Below are positions 46,988 to 56,605 of a stretch of 64,000 nucleotides of DNA, piece after piece. Source of the stretch: Yoonia sp. GPGPB17. GTDB lineage: Bacteria > Pseudomonadota > Alphaproteobacteria > Rhodobacterales > Rhodobacteraceae. The translations under genes were made by a program, and so were the position numbers. The notes under the pieces are model-generated. The model was not told the DNA's origin. It worked only from the letters and a program-made list of their open reading frames with translations, and did not search any database. How positions within the stretch are numbered: the stretch's first letter is position 1; each line of letters opens with the position of its first letter. The DNA is taken from NCBI RefSeq assembly GCF_037892195.1, contig NZ_JATACI010000003.1, positions 1-64,000 on the forward strand. The letters run 5' to 3'.

Positions 46988-48841
46988 CTATTGAGGCGAT
47001 GACCTGAGCACTTTTGCGGTCACTACGATTTCGATCAAGCAACCATCTTCGAGATCAACGCCAACGCAGGCGCGTTGCGGCCAATTTGTTTTTGGTCCGA
47101 TCCAATCGATCCAAATCGTATCCATTTCCTGCTTTTGTTTGACGTCGCTGAGAAAAACCGTGGCCTGAAGTAGCCCTGGTCGACCGCTGCCCGCCTTCTC
47201 AAGAATACTGCTGAGCTCATCCAACGCATTCCTGGTCTGCGCAAGGATTCCATCCGCACAGTGCGGATCCGTCGCAACCGCATAGACCAGTCCATCCGAT
47301 ACGACGGCCTCGCAGCGGCCCAGTCCTTCATATGGAAACCGAGTTATGGTCACGACTGCTTCTCCCCTTTTTGCGCAAGCTTCAAAGGCGCAGATGAATT
47401 CAACTGACCTTCCCCGCAAGGCCCGAACGGCCGCCACGCCACCGATCAGCGCGAATGGCATCGAAAACATAATACCTGCGCTCGCGGCCCTGAGAATCGA
47501 CGCTCTGTCATCGATGGTACCCCCAGCAACGAATGCACCCACGAGGCCAACCAAGGCTCCACCAATGGCAAATCCAAGGGTCTCGACACTGGAAACCATG
47601 GCCATGGTCTTAGTCTTTTCACCGTCTAGATCACCCGCGACCATTTGTTCACCCAGAAACGGCCAAATCATACCGAGGCCAAAACCGCACGCGGCGAAGG
47701 AGAATGCTGCGCCGATCAAGTGACCGCCGATCAGAAAGACATAGCATCCAATCAAACCGGCAAGCGTGAGGAAAGGACCGGCCAAGGCAACATACCGTCC
47801 CCCAGGAATGCTCACGATTGCGAAAGAAGCAACCGACCAGCCAATGGTTTCGATCAGCACTAACGCCCCGGCGAATGTGGCGCTGTGTCCGTGAACTTGC
47901 GTCAAAACAAGTGGGCCGAAGACGAGAATGCTCATCGCACTCGCCCCAAGAACTGTCTTTGCCGCAATCGCGCTTCCCTGCATCGTTCGGAGTCGAAAAG
48001 CGCGTTTCGGGAACATGCGCGGCACATGTGATCTTTCACGCCAGATAGCTGCAGTGAGTGCGATAAGTCCAACGAAAGCGATAAGCGCCGCAGCGCCGCG
48101 GTCGAATTGGGGCGCGAAGCTTATCAGCCCAATTCCTATGCCAAAGGCCGTAAACGACGTTATTGGAAACCGTTCTGTGCTGCGCTCAGTTTCGACCCTT
48201 GCCATGGTTCTCGCATTGGCAAATCCGTAAATCAGCATACCAACGCCAAAGACAATGAACGCCGGACGCCAGCCTAAGAAATCCGTGAACAGGCCTCCGA
48301 CCAACGGACCAGAAAACGCAGCTCCGATCCAGAACGCGCCAGATATTGCCGAGATTTTGGGGAACGCAGCCGGGCTTGTTTCCGAGTGCAGAGCGACAAA
48401 TCCGAGAGCGAGCAGACCGCCGCCTCCAAAACCGGCAACGGCACGACCAACCGCGATCCATAACATGGTACCTGCAGCGGCTGAAAGCAGCGCACCAGAC
48501 AACGCCAGTCCCGTCATGATCCACCAAAGCCATTTCATGCCATATCGCGCGGCCAACGGGCCACTCGCTGCTGCCGCAAGAACCGTTGTGATGTTAAAGA
48601 GTGCGGTCAAAGCACCGATGAGTTCCCCGCCGCCCACTTCCGCAACCATCGCCGGTGCAAGCGTGACGGCGGCATAGTTTCCGCCAGCGTGCAAAACAAT
48701 GACCGCAAGGACCGCGCTGATACGAAGTCCCCTGCCATCGGCGAGAAGTTCGCCCCAGTTGAGAGCGCGGTCCATGCCAACAGCTGCCCGACAGCTAATA
48801 CTAGAGGTTTTTTGGGTCATTGTCTGAATAGCTAGAGACAT
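46988..48841 (-). CDS. MFS transporter fused to a RidA/YjgF domain
   Basis: One uninterrupted 617-aa frame. Residues about 40-490 are a 12-14 helix MFS transporter (GRAVAGFGGGGLLALGFVAL, GGLFTDFLGWRPAFI). Residues about 495-610 form a RidA-like domain (SDGLVYAVATDPHCADGILA, NALDELSSILEKAG, ATVFLSD) that keeps the catalytic Arg in PQRACVGVDL. RidA enzymes deaminate reactive enamines and imines. A transporter-RidA fusion is unusual and would link export or import to detoxification. Given the indels elsewhere, a missing stop between two genes must be excluded. It is divergent from a LysR gene 62 bp away. Confidence 0.78.
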   Translation of the reverse strand: MSLAIQTMTQKTSSISCRAAVGMDRALNWGELLADGRGLRISAVLAVIVLHAGGNYAAVTLAPAMVAEVGGGELIGALTALFNITTVLAAAASGPLAARYGMKWLWWIMTGLALSGALLSAAAGTMLWIAVGRAVAGFGGGGLLALGFVALHSETSPAAFPKISAISGAFWIGAAFSGPLVGGLFTDFLGWRPAFIVFGVGMLIYGFANARTMARVETERSTERFPITSFTAFGIGIGLISFAPQFDRGAAALIAFVGLIALTAAIWRERSHVPRMFPKRAFRLRTMQGSAIAAKTVLGASAMSILVFGPLVLTQVHGHSATFAGALVLIETIGWSVASFAIVSIPGGRYVALAGPFLTLAGLIGCYVFLIGGHLIGAAFSFAACGFGLGMIWPFLGEQMVAGDLDGEKTKTMAMVSSVETLGFAIGGALVGLVGAFVAGGTIDDRASILRAASAGIMFSMPFALIGGVAAVRALRGRSVEFICAFEACAKRGEAVVTITRFPYEGLGRCEAVVSDGLVYAVATDPHCADGILAQTRNALDELSSILEKAGSGRPGLLQATVFLSDVKQKQEMDTIWIDWIGPKTNWPQRACVGVDLEDGCLIEIVVTAKVLRSSPQ

Positions 48842-48903
48842 GACAAATGTAGGTCAAAAGAGATTTTTCTGGCCTCTCGCCTTCCATTTGGTTATGCAGC
48901 GCT

Positions 48904-49791
48904 ATGCGAGCCCTACCTTCTCCAACCGCGTTAAGAATGTTCGTGGAAGCTGCGGAGCGAGAAAGCTTTGCTGGTGCGGCAGACGCACTGAACGTCACGC
49001 AGGCAGCGGTCAGCAAGCAGATGGCGAGCCTCGAAGACCGTTTAGAGACAGCCCTTTTTTCTCGGAGACATCGTTCGGTTGTCGTAACAGCAGCTGGTCG
49101 GGCGTATTTGCCAGTCGCCCGGCGTGTTCTGGCATTGCTTGACGCTGGGCTCAATGAAGCTTCAGGTCTGTCGGCACGTCGAGCGATTACGGTCGAAGTT
49201 GATATTGAATTTCTCGATCTTGTGCTGGCCCCAAGGCTACTGCGACTGCAGGCCGAAATACCCGATACCGATGTGATATTCGTTCCAACTATCCCGGGGC
49301 GGCACAAGCCGCAAAGCGATCTGGCAATCACGTATGGGCATCCACGTGCGGATGCCGCCTCTGTCGAGCGCCTCTGCGGCTTTACTGTTTTTCCCGTTGT
49401 GAGCCCTTCACTCCTCGAAACTTCGGCGAAACCTTTCGAAACACTCTGTCTTCTCCACGATGTCGACACCTACTGGTGGGATACCTTCTTGCGCGCACAA
49501 AAGGTTCTCCGGTACGACCAAGGTTTCGTTCTGGGAAGCGGCGCGCTTGCAATCCGCGCCGCCTTGGCCGGACAAGGTATCGCCATCGGTGACAATGTGC
49601 TTTGTTGTGACGCCTTGCAGCGCGGTGATCTGGTTCAAATCGGAACGGCTACTTTTCCTGGTCGCGATGACTACTGGATATCCGAGCATCCCAACATGCA
49701 AGAAGACCCAGTCACAGCGCTTCTCCGAAACTGGTTGAAAGCCGAGACGGCACAAACGATTGGTAGAACGCAACACGCTAGAGTGAGTTGA
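48904..49791 (+). CDS. LysR-type transcriptional regulator (GcvA-like)
   Basis: A 295-aa LysR protein with a typical N-terminal helix-turn-helix (SFAGAADALNVTQAAVSKQM) and effector-binding domain. It is divergent from the MFS-RidA gene with a 62-bp gap, the classical LysR arrangement, so it likely regulates that gene. It is related to, but clearly different from, the LysR at 45502. The frame is intact. Confidence 0.85.
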   Translation: MRALPSPTALRMFVEAAERESFAGAADALNVTQAAVSKQMASLEDRLETALFSRRHRSVVVTAAGRAYLPVARRVLALLDAGLNEASGLSARRAITVEVDIEFLDLVLAPRLLRLQAEIPDTDVIFVPTIPGRHKPQSDLAITYGHPRADAASVERLCGFTVFPVVSPSLLETSAKPFETLCLLHDVDTYWWDTFLRAQKVLRYDQGFVLGSGALAIRAALAGQGIAIGDNVLCCDALQRGDLVQIGTATFPGRDDYWISEHPNMQEDPVTALLRNWLKAETAQTIGRTQHARVS

Positions 49792-50163
49792 CTGCTGCCA
49801 TTCAATTTTGAACGGCGAGCGGTGGAGATGACGCCGACTTTTGACTTCGACGCTTGATCCACGCTGCGACCTGCACGAATGGCCGATTCCTATGCTGCAT
49901 AATGCGCTGAATTTTTCGCTTATGCGGCATTTCTTATGCTGCGAGCGCGCGCAGCGAGAAATCAAGACGCCCGGTGTGGGCTCTTTCGATTCATTGGCTG
50001 CGTCGGCTACGAACGGCAGCTCTGCTCCTTTCTAGTTTTTTGCTAGGCATCTCGTGAAAATGGGCGGGTATAATTCTCACCGCTCAAGCCAAGCCGGAGG
50101 TAGCTACACCGCTACCCGCATTAAAGATGGCAACGCACAGCTATGCGTTCACCAACTTCTTGA
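49792..50163. other. Gap between the LysR and CBS genes
   Basis: No gene, repeat or strong hairpin is supported. Two genes converge on this segment, so it may hold their terminators, but none is clear. Confidence 0.4.
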
Positions 50164-50706
50164 TCAATTGACTAGACCGATCACAATGACCATGACGATA
50201 GAATAGAGCGTGATACCGCCCCCGATCAGGAACCAGGGCCAATTCTTGATGACCGTCGCTGTCGCAATCGACTTCATTTGATAGATCAAGTCAGGCCATG
50301 TGTAGGACACAAAGTCACCCTGGGTGAATATGGCAGTGATGCGCCCATCATCATCGACCACTGGCAAGCGCCGAAACCGTTCGTTGGACATGATCCGGAG
50401 CCAATCAAGCAAATCATCCGACTCCCGCGCCACCCGTGGATCTTTTGTCATAATAGCGGATAGCTGCGTGGTTTTGGGATCTAGTTCCTTGCCAACGACC
50501 TTGTTCATTACATCACGCTCTGTCACCACGCCGATGACTTTGTTATCGGGGTCGACAACAATTACAGAGCCATAGTTCTTTTCCGCCATCGCGGACACTG
50601 CATTAAGGACCGTTGTATCCGATGACCGGGTCAAAGGCTTCTGTTTTGACTTGTATTCCGGGCGGTCCATCAAGCGGTTTCCGGGGCGTACAGCTTCTTT
50701 TGGCAT
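50164..50706 (-). CDS. CBS-domain protein with C-terminal membrane helix
   Basis: A 180-aa protein with a tandem CBS pair. The first repeat contains AVSAMAEKNYGSVIVVDPDN and VIGVVTERDVMNKVV; the second has SAIMTKDP, RRLPVVDDDGRITAIFTQGD. A single membrane helix closes the protein (FLIGGGITLYSIVMVIVIGL). CBS pairs bind adenine nucleotides and sense energy state. I choose the ATG at 50706 with CAGGAGC upstream. No partner enzyme is adjacent, so the output is unknown. Confidence 0.83.
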   Translation of the reverse strand: MPKEAVRPGNRLMDRPEYKSKQKPLTRSSDTTVLNAVSAMAEKNYGSVIVVDPDNKVIGVVTERDVMNKVVGKELDPKTTQLSAIMTKDPRVARESDDLLDWLRIMSNERFRRLPVVDDDGRITAIFTQGDFVSYTWPDLIYQMKSIATATVIKNWPWFLIGGGITLYSIVMVIVIGLVN

Positions 50707-50807
50707 GGTGATGCTCCTGGTTAAGTATGTTCCTCTTAGGAGGTAGCGTGTTACTGCCTCGCTACCAGCGATAGGCACACTGAAACAGCGAAACAGGAAT
50801 TTAACCT

Positions 50808-51460
50808 ATGGTAGAGCCAGAAACATTTGCGTTCCTTTCCAATCTCGCAGCGAATAATCGCAAGGCATGGATGGATGAGCATCGCGCCGAACGTGACGAT
50901 GCTTTGCATAATTTCACCGGCATAGCCATTACATTGCACGACTATGCTGATCGCTTTGATCCTTACGTCGCGCAAGCGCGGGTTAAACCAAAGCAAAACT
51001 ACACAAAGTTCTTTCAGGAACCACGTGAGCGTGTTGGGCGTGCTTTTTCCGCGCCGATGTGGATGTATTTGCCAATGCCGGTGATTTCTCAGAAAGCGTT
51101 GGTTATTATCTGCACATCGAGCCAGAGAATTGTTACGCGGGGGCCGCACTTTTCCAGCCATCTAAGGTTGCCCTTGCGAGGCTTCGCCAGCGCCTGATTA
51201 ATGACCCCGAAGGCTTGGCCGATATCTTGACCGATACGGAGTTCAAAGAGACTTTTCCGGACGGCGTGGTGACACGCAAGGCGTTCGACATAGTTCCGGA
51301 TGGTTTTGAAAGTAGTCATCCAGTCGCACCCTATTTGAAAATGGTTGGTCTAGGATGCCGCCATGATTTGCCTGACGGACTGCTGCTTGAAGATACGGCA
51401 ATAGATACGCTGATTGATATCTTTAGCACTGCTCGGCAGTTGGTACGTTACTTTGATTGA
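50808..51460 (+). CDS. DUF2461 family protein (frameshifted)
   Basis: The family signature FLSNLAANNRKAWMDEHRAE opens the protein. The second half contains FANAGDFSESVGYYLHIEPE, then YAGAALFQPS. The frames join at a G2 at 51061-51062 that appears one base short. The restored protein is about 217 aa, close to the usual family length. DUF2461 is of unknown function. It is divergent from the CBS gene. Confidence 0.7.
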
Positions 51461-51860
51461 TTGCGAGCGGACCGTGACGATAGAGTGATGCGGGCGTCGC
51501 ACTCTGCTTTGGGGCTCAGAGCTGCCATCGAAGGCAATGCAGCATCCGCGGTGCCGAGCCGGTTGTGCCGCATTCGAGTCTACCCAAAGCCGCCGTCCGT
51601 TCGGAGTGTCGGATGCTGCGGTGCGGTCCGTCAAACCCGCCGTTCGCGGCGGACGCGAAATCAGGGCGACGGCGGACTGGGAGTCTGCGGACCCAGCAAT
51701 CATCCAGGTTTATCGAGCGAACGTCCGGTCCAGCGTTCGGGCGACATGAGCCGCCCCCGCATGCTGGCGCCAACAGATTATCATGTCAGCGGCCTGCTTA
51801 GAACAGAACTCGCCGGTTGGGACACTTGATTTCATATCCGCCAAGTGCATTGCTTCAAGT
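51461..51860. other. Gap without a supported gene
   Basis: Several overlapping open frames occur on both strands in this GC-rich segment, but none has a ribosome binding site or recognisable family. I see no structured element. Confidence 0.4.
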
Positions 51861-52100
51861 ATGGTCCTACGCGCGTTAAAGCTCATCCAAGTATCCTGTC
51901 TAGTTTGGCTGCTGATTTGGATTGGCATTCTTGTCTATCATTTGTGGATTGCCGACCTGTTGATGCCTTCGCCAAAGACATCGGACACGTACTATGTGGT
52001 TTACCATTTCGGCGGACTGGCTCTCAGCATTTACGCCGCTTTGATCCTGGTTTTTGTAAGCACGCTGCTCCTAAGGCGTGCTATGAGGCAACGCCATTGA
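51861..52100 (+). CDS. Small two-helix membrane protein
   Basis: A 79-aa frame with two hydrophobic helices (LIQVSCLVWLLIWIGILVYH and FGGLALSIYAALILVFVSTL) separated by a short loop, and a basic end (RRAMRQRH). The start at 51861 is the first ATG before the helix. No clear ribosome binding site is visible. Function unknown; the helix pattern supports a real gene. Confidence 0.45.
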   Translation: MVLRALKLIQVSCLVWLLIWIGILVYHLWIADLLMPSPKTSDTYYVVYHFGGLALSIYAALILVFVSTLLLRRAMRQRH

Positions 52101-52257
52101 GAGCACGTTCACACAGACTAGCCCTCAATCGGGGACTATAGCGGTTTCCGCCCGAACCCGACAATCGCACAGAGCGCAGCATCACCCACTTTGGCGTTTC
52201 TTCGGCCATCCGCCGCAAGTTGCCGCTACGGCCAGACCGCGGGAAACCCAATCTTGG

Positions 52258-52905
52258 TTTTTCCATCTTTGCTCACGCAGCACTATTTTGCAGGTGCGGC
52301 GTCATGACTGCTGCTTCGCACATGCTATCACCAAACCGGTCGTTCAAAGATAAGAAAAAACCCGGATCTAAAACTTCCTTTCGCTTCGACCCTTAGCAAT
52401 CATCGAGACGCGGAAACGGTAGGCATCCTGCATTGGCTCTTCCGTCACAGTTTCTCCATCTCACCCGAACACCAAACCTCCGTCAACGACGAGGTTTTGG
52501 CCAGTCACAGCGCGTGCCCAGGGACTCGCAAAAAACAAGACCGCGTCTGCGGCCTCTTCCGGGGTCACCACCGAGCGCAGGGGCGTAACGCCCGCGATGT
52601 AGTCAAAGACTTCCTGCGGTGTTGAAGCACTGGCATCGGTCGTCCTTAACAGACCCCCGGATACCATGTTGACCGTAATGCCTTTTGGCCCGAGCTCGGC
52701 CGCCATGGTGCGCGTCAACGCGAGCAGAGCGGCCTTCGCGGAGGTATAGTCGTGATAGGGCACGACAGGGTTTTGGAAGAGGTTCGTGCCGATCGTGACA
52801 ACCCGCCCAAAGCCCGAATTTGCCATCCCCGGAGCGGTGGCTTGGATGACATTCAGCGCGCCAAGCACCGCAGTGCTGTGTTGCGAGAGCATTTCAGCGG
52901 CGCTT
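52258..52905. repeat. Duplicated segment, copy 2 (parent copy)
   Basis: This matches 37044-37687. Here the SDR gene continues intact beyond the repeat, so this is the source copy. The downstream flank, including AAACCGGTCGTTCAAAGATA, is also shared. Confidence 0.75.
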
Positions 52906-53225
52906 AGGGTCTCGACGGTGGACCGCGCATCCCCGTTGAAGCTGTAGTCAGCCAAGGCGTTGTGAATGAAGGTCGTAATCGGGCCAACCGCCTTCTCTGC
53001 ATGCTTGACCATCTGCTTTACTGCGTCGGCATCTTGTACGTCGGCCTGCAAAGCAACAGTACGATCCCCCAAGTCAGTCGCAAGTTCTTCTGCAGCCGCT
53101 TTGCTGTTGCGATAGTTGATCACCACCCGCGCACCTTCTCGGGCGAATGCCCGCGCGATTGCGGCACCCAATCCCCGGCCCGCGCCTGTCACCAAGACGG
53201 TCTGTTCCTTTAGGGCCTTACTCAT
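52461..53225 (-). CDS. SDR-family oxidoreductase in the thiamine operon
   Basis: A 254-aa classical SDR. The cofactor motif is TGAGRGLGAAIARAF near residue 15. Tyr and Lys of the active site are in PYHDYTSAKAA, and the C-terminus ends VVDGGLVFG. FIHNALADY replaces the common NNAG. The ATG at 53225 overlaps the thiD stop by 4 bp, so it is translated with the thiamine salvage genes although its role there is unclear. A truncated copy lies at 37242-37686. Confidence 0.82.
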   Translation of the reverse strand: MSKALKEQTVLVTGAGRGLGAAIARAFAREGARVVINYRNSKAAAEELATDLGDRTVALQADVQDADAVKQMVKHAEKAVGPITTFIHNALADYSFNGDARSTVETLSAAEMLSQHSTAVLGALNVIQATAPGMANSGFGRVVTIGTNLFQNPVVPYHDYTSAKAALLALTRTMAAELGPKGITVNMVSGGLLRTTDASASTPQEVFDYIAGVTPLRSVVTPEEAADAVLFFASPWARAVTGQNLVVDGGLVFG

Positions 53226-54031
53226 GTTTTTTCCTTCCAAAGACTGTAGAAATGATGGACCGGCCCGTTACCTCGTCCGACTGTCAGGAGATCAGCCGCA
53301 GCAATCGCGCCTGAGATGTACTGCTTCGCTGCGGCAACGGCCGCACTTGGCACCAGACCTTTGGCGAGCTGCGCTGCAATCGCTGACGACAGGCTACAGC
53401 CTGTGCCATGCGTATTCCTGGTTTGCATGCGCGCAGCTTCGAACCAGTGGAGATGTATGCCATCCCACAGAACGTCGGGGCTTTGGTCCCCGTTCAGGTG
53501 GCCGCCTTTCACCAGCGTGACATTTGGACCCAAATCCGACAGATCGCGTGCATGGGCGGCCATTGCGTCGCGGGTAGCAGCTTCGCGTCGGTTCAGCAGA
53601 CGCGCGGCTTCTGGCAGGTTTGGGGTCAAGACCGTGGCCAGGGGCAACAGTGACACGCGCAATGCCTCCATCGCATCGTCTTGCAACAGCGGCGCGCCAC
53701 CTTTAGCGACCATCACCGGATCAAGCACGATTGGGATGTCTTGATGATTAGACAAGGCCTGCGCAACCGCTACTGCGATCTCTGAGGTTGCGATCATGCC
53801 GACCTTAACGGCATCTATGCGGACGTCGGCAAAAACGGCGGCGATCTGTGCCTTGACGAACGACGGTGCGATCAATTCGACGCCGCTGACGCCTTGGGTA
53901 TTCTGCGCGGTCAAAGCCGTTATGGCCGCCAATCCATACACCCCGTTGGCTGCAAAGGCCTTCAAGTCAGCCTGGACACCAGCACCCCCGGAAGGGTCGG
54001 AACCAGCAATGGTCAGAACGTTTCTGATCAT
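53222..54031 (-). CDS. thiD: ThiD, hydroxymethylpyrimidine (phosphate) kinase
   Basis: ThiD phosphorylates hydroxymethylpyrimidine to the pyrophosphate used by ThiE. The 269-aa protein starts with the signature [20 protein letters not shown] and has the C-terminal anion-hole region [20 protein letters not shown]. The ATG at 54031 overlaps the thiE stop by 3 bp; the longer frame upstream is not ThiD-like. Third gene of the riboswitch-controlled salvage operon. Confidence 0.93.
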   Translation of the reverse strand: MIRNVLTIAGSDPSGGAGVQADLKAFAANGVYGLAAITALTAQNTQGVSGVELIAPSFVKAQIAAVFADVRIDAVKVGMIATSEIAVAVAQALSNHQDIPIVLDPVMVAKGGAPLLQDDAMEALRVSLLPLATVLTPNLPEAARLLNRREAATRDAMAAHARDLSDLGPNVTLVKGGHLNGDQSPDVLWDGIHLHWFEAARMQTRNTHGTGCSLSSAIAAQLAKGLVPSAAVAAAKQYISGAIAAADLLTVGRGNGPVHHFYSLWKEKT

Positions 54032-54678
54032 ATCGAAAGTCCAGCTGTTGTATTCAAAGCATGGCTGAGGTTGTGCGCTGCGCGTTCCGGATCGGGTTGA
54101 CCACAAATCGCGGAAACCACGGCGACCCCGTTGCATCCGGCCCGCAGGACATCGGCCACATGCTCGCGCTTCAATCCGCCAATGGCCACTGTTGGCAACC
54201 GCGCCAACCGCGCCATTTCGGCCAGACTAGACAGGCCAATCGTTGGCTTGTGATCCGCCTTGGTCGTAGTCTGAAAAACGGTGCCAAGGCCGAGGTAGTC
54301 AGCAAGGTCAGGGTCTGCTGACACGACCTGTTCTGGCGTCTCGCAAGACAGGCCGATGATCTTGTCCGGTCCCAAACGCTTCCGCGCGAATGCGGGAATG
54401 ACGTCATCTTGGCCGATATGCACACCATCCACGTCTGCTGCGACCGCTGCCTCAAGATCATCGTTGATGACAAGTGGAATGCCTTTGCCTGCCAATACGC
54501 GTTTCAGCGCGCGCGCGGCTTCGACGCGGCTTTGGGTCGAGGCCTCCTTGTCGCGCAGCTGCACAAAGCTGACGCCGCCGCGAACCGCAGCTGCGACCGT
54601 CTCGATCAACGCAGGTCCGGGGCAAAGGTTCGGGTCCGTCACCAGATACAACCGAAGGCTGCGTGGAATCAGTTCCAT
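54028..54678 (-). CDS. thiE: ThiE, thiamine-phosphate synthase
   Basis: ThiE couples the pyrimidine and thiazole phosphates to thiamine phosphate. The 216-aa TIM-barrel shows [44 protein letters not shown] with QDD, and the C-terminal [12 protein letters not shown] and [10 protein letters not shown]. It overlaps thiM by 10 bp and thiD by 3 bp, so the three are translationally coupled. The frame is intact. Confidence 0.93.
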   Translation of the reverse strand: MELIPRSLRLYLVTDPNLCPGPALIETVAAAVRGGVSFVQLRDKEASTQSRVEAARALKRVLAGKGIPLVINDDLEAAVAADVDGVHIGQDDVIPAFARKRLGPDKIIGLSCETPEQVVSADPDLADYLGLGTVFQTTTKADHKPTIGLSSLAEMARLARLPTVAIGGLKREHVADVLRAGCNGVAVVSAICGQPDPERAAHNLSHALNTTAGLSI

Positions 54679-55451
54679 GACACACGCGTCTCCAGAAGAT
54701 CACCGGTTTGTAGCGCGTGAAGCGTATCCAAGAAGGCGACCGAAAAGCTGCCGGGCCCCGATGTTTCAGCACCTGCCCGCTCCCCCGCTTCAGCAAAGTG
54801 CACGAACGCTGCAATTGTCGCCTCGAACCTGGGTGCTATGGCAGCATAGGCACCAACCAAAGCTGTTAGCGCACATCCCAAGGCTGTCACGGTTGGCATG
54901 ATGTCCGAACCACCGGTGATACTTGCGCTTCGTTTGCCGTCGGTGATGAAATCAACCGGGCCTGAGACTGCCACGATGCAGTCATGGCGCACTGCAAGGG
55001 CCCGGGCGGAACGCTGTGCGTCGCTCACGCGATCGCCACTGTCGGCGCCTTTGCCAGACCCGGCTCCGCCTGCGAGAGCGATGATTTCCGACGCATTCCC
55101 TCGAACAATACTGGGTTTGATCGCAAGAAGATCAAGGGCTGCTTTGGCACGATAGGGCGTTGCGAAATGGGCGACGGGATCCAGCACCCACGGCACTTTG
55201 GCCGCATTTGCTGCGACGGCGGCGGCTTTCATGCTTTCCAGCCAAGGGGTGGACAAAGTGCCGATATTGATTGTCAAAGCCCCTGCGATCAGGGCAAAAT
55301 CCGCAACTTCTTCAGGCGCATGGATCATGGCAGGCGATGCGCCTGCAGCCAGCGTGACATTCGCAGCGATGTTCATGGCGACGTAGTTCGTGATGCAGTG
55401 GACAAGCGGCGATTGCGTTCGTAACGCGTCGAGGGCTGCATTGGGTTGCAT
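54669..55451 (-). CDS. thiM: ThiM, hydroxyethylthiazole kinase
   Basis: ThiM phosphorylates recycled hydroxyethylthiazole, so the operon is a salvage rather than a full biosynthetic route. The 260-aa protein has PLVHCITNYVAMNIAANVTL, GASPAMIHAPEEV, and the ribokinase-like anion hole MPTVTALGCALTALVGAY. It is the first gene after the TPP riboswitch, starting about 60 bp downstream of the aptamer. Confidence 0.93.
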   Translation of the reverse strand: MQPNAALDALRTQSPLVHCITNYVAMNIAANVTLAAGASPAMIHAPEEVADFALIAGALTINIGTLSTPWLESMKAAAVAANAAKVPWVLDPVAHFATPYRAKAALDLLAIKPSIVRGNASEIIALAGGAGSGKGADSGDRVSDAQRSARALAVRHDCIVAVSGPVDFITDGKRSASITGGSDIMPTVTALGCALTALVGAYAAIAPRFEATIAAFVHFAEAGERAGAETSGPGSFSVAFLDTLHALQTGDLLETRVSWN

Positions 55452-55510
55452 GCGATCTTTCCTTTTCGCTTGATACGGAAAGACGGTACAGACCGACTAG
55501 GTCTGTTTTT

Positions 55511-55580
55511 GCCTCCCTCCGCCGGCATTATCCGGTTCAGGTTCAAAGGGTGCATCTCAGCCTCTCGGCGCCCCTGACAA
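55511..55580 (-). promoter_or_regulatory. TPP riboswitch (thi box)
   Basis: On the minus strand the aptamer shows the conserved CTGAGATGCACC and CCTTTGAACCTGAACCGGAT blocks and the GGCGGAGGGA end. It lies between the upstream flank and thiM. A 7-bp hairpin (ACAGACC / GGTCTGT, 55485-55505) follows and could form the expression platform together with sequestration of the thiM ribosome binding site. Thiamine pyrophosphate should shut the operon down. Confidence 0.93.
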
Positions 55581-55654
55581 GTCAAGGCTATCTTGGAAAT
55601 GGCAGTGCGGTCAATCCGGGAGACGCATTAGTCTCGTCTATGCGTCATTTTAAA

Positions 55655-56605
55655 TCAGACCCGTTTTGCGATCGTCGCTGCAATGGCCTGCCCACTAACC
55701 CAGGCATCTTCGGCTTTCGCACCAAGACACCAGTCGCCACCAGCGAATAGCGTCTCCTCCTCGTCGGCTAGATAGGTACGCCCGAGCGGTCGGGACACAA
55801 ACGCGTACCGCCAACGGTGTCCTGACAAATAGGCCGGAGTGATCACAGCACTGATACCAAGTGCCGTGCACAGAAGCGGCAGCATAAGTTTGGCAAAAGC
55901 GTCCCGATCCAATTCCAGATGCCGCATACTCCAATCGCGGCTGGCATGCGCGACAATGCACGTCGCATCCGGCCGACCCGGCTTTGCACTGTCACACACA
56001 ATCCACTTTAGGTCCGCTTCCGGAGCGCGGCGCGACACAAAGGGCAGTTCAACATCACCGGGCAGTCCGACCATCAGCGTCAGACACGGTGTCATTTCGA
56101 CCGTTTTCAGGGAGGCGTTGAAGGGATGCGCGTCGGGCAAGAGCGCGCCGATCTGAGGCGCAAGCGCGGTGATGACCACCCGATCGAACGTCTCATCGCC
56201 GCCTTGCCAAATCAATTTCCAGCGACCATTCGATTTCACGATACTCTCTATGCGGGTTTCTTTTCGGATCGTCAGGCCGTTTCCCAGATGCTTTGCCAAG
56301 CCGGTCATCCCGGGGACACCGACATACGCCGGTTTTTCACGATCTTGCGGCCAGCGTGCCACGACACCAGCGGCTTCGGCTTGCTTCAACATCGCGGAAA
56401 AGCCATCGCTTTGCGGTGTAACGTACTGGGCACCGTGATCAAATTGGAAACCGCCCTCCGCGCGGCGCGTTGCCATCCTGCCGCCCAGTCCCCGACCCTT
56501 GTCAAAAACCACCACATCTACGCCGCGCTGCATCAATTCCCGCGCGCAGGTCAGACCAGCCATACCTGCGCCGATGACAGCCGTTTTGGCGGTCGGCCCT
56601 ACCAA
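55655..56605 (-). CDS. FAD-dependent amine-oxidase-like oxidoreductase (renalase-like)
   Basis: A 316-aa flavoprotein. The FAD dinucleotide motif is VIGAGMAGLTCARELMQRG at the N-terminus, with VVVFDKGRGLGGRMATRR next. The C-terminal FAD contact is ETLFAGGDWCLG. The family oxidises small molecules such as dihydropyridine-type NAD(P)H isomers; the exact substrate is unknown. I propose a TTG start at 56605, overlapping the DUF427 stop, because the protein family begins there; the frame is open further upstream. Confidence 0.8.
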   Translation of the reverse strand: MVGPTAKTAVIGAGMAGLTCARELMQRGVDVVVFDKGRGLGGRMATRRAEGGFQFDHGAQYVTPQSDGFSAMLKQAEAAGVVARWPQDREKPAYVGVPGMTGLAKHLGNGLTIRKETRIESIVKSNGRWKLIWQGGDETFDRVVITALAPQIGALLPDAHPFNASLKTVEMTPCLTLMVGLPGDVELPFVSRRAPEADLKWIVCDSAKPGRPDATCIVAHASRDWSMRHLELDRDAFAKLMLPLLCTALGISAVITPAYLSGHRWRYAFVSRPLGRTYLADEEETLFAGGDWCLGAKAEDAWVSGQAIAATIAKRV

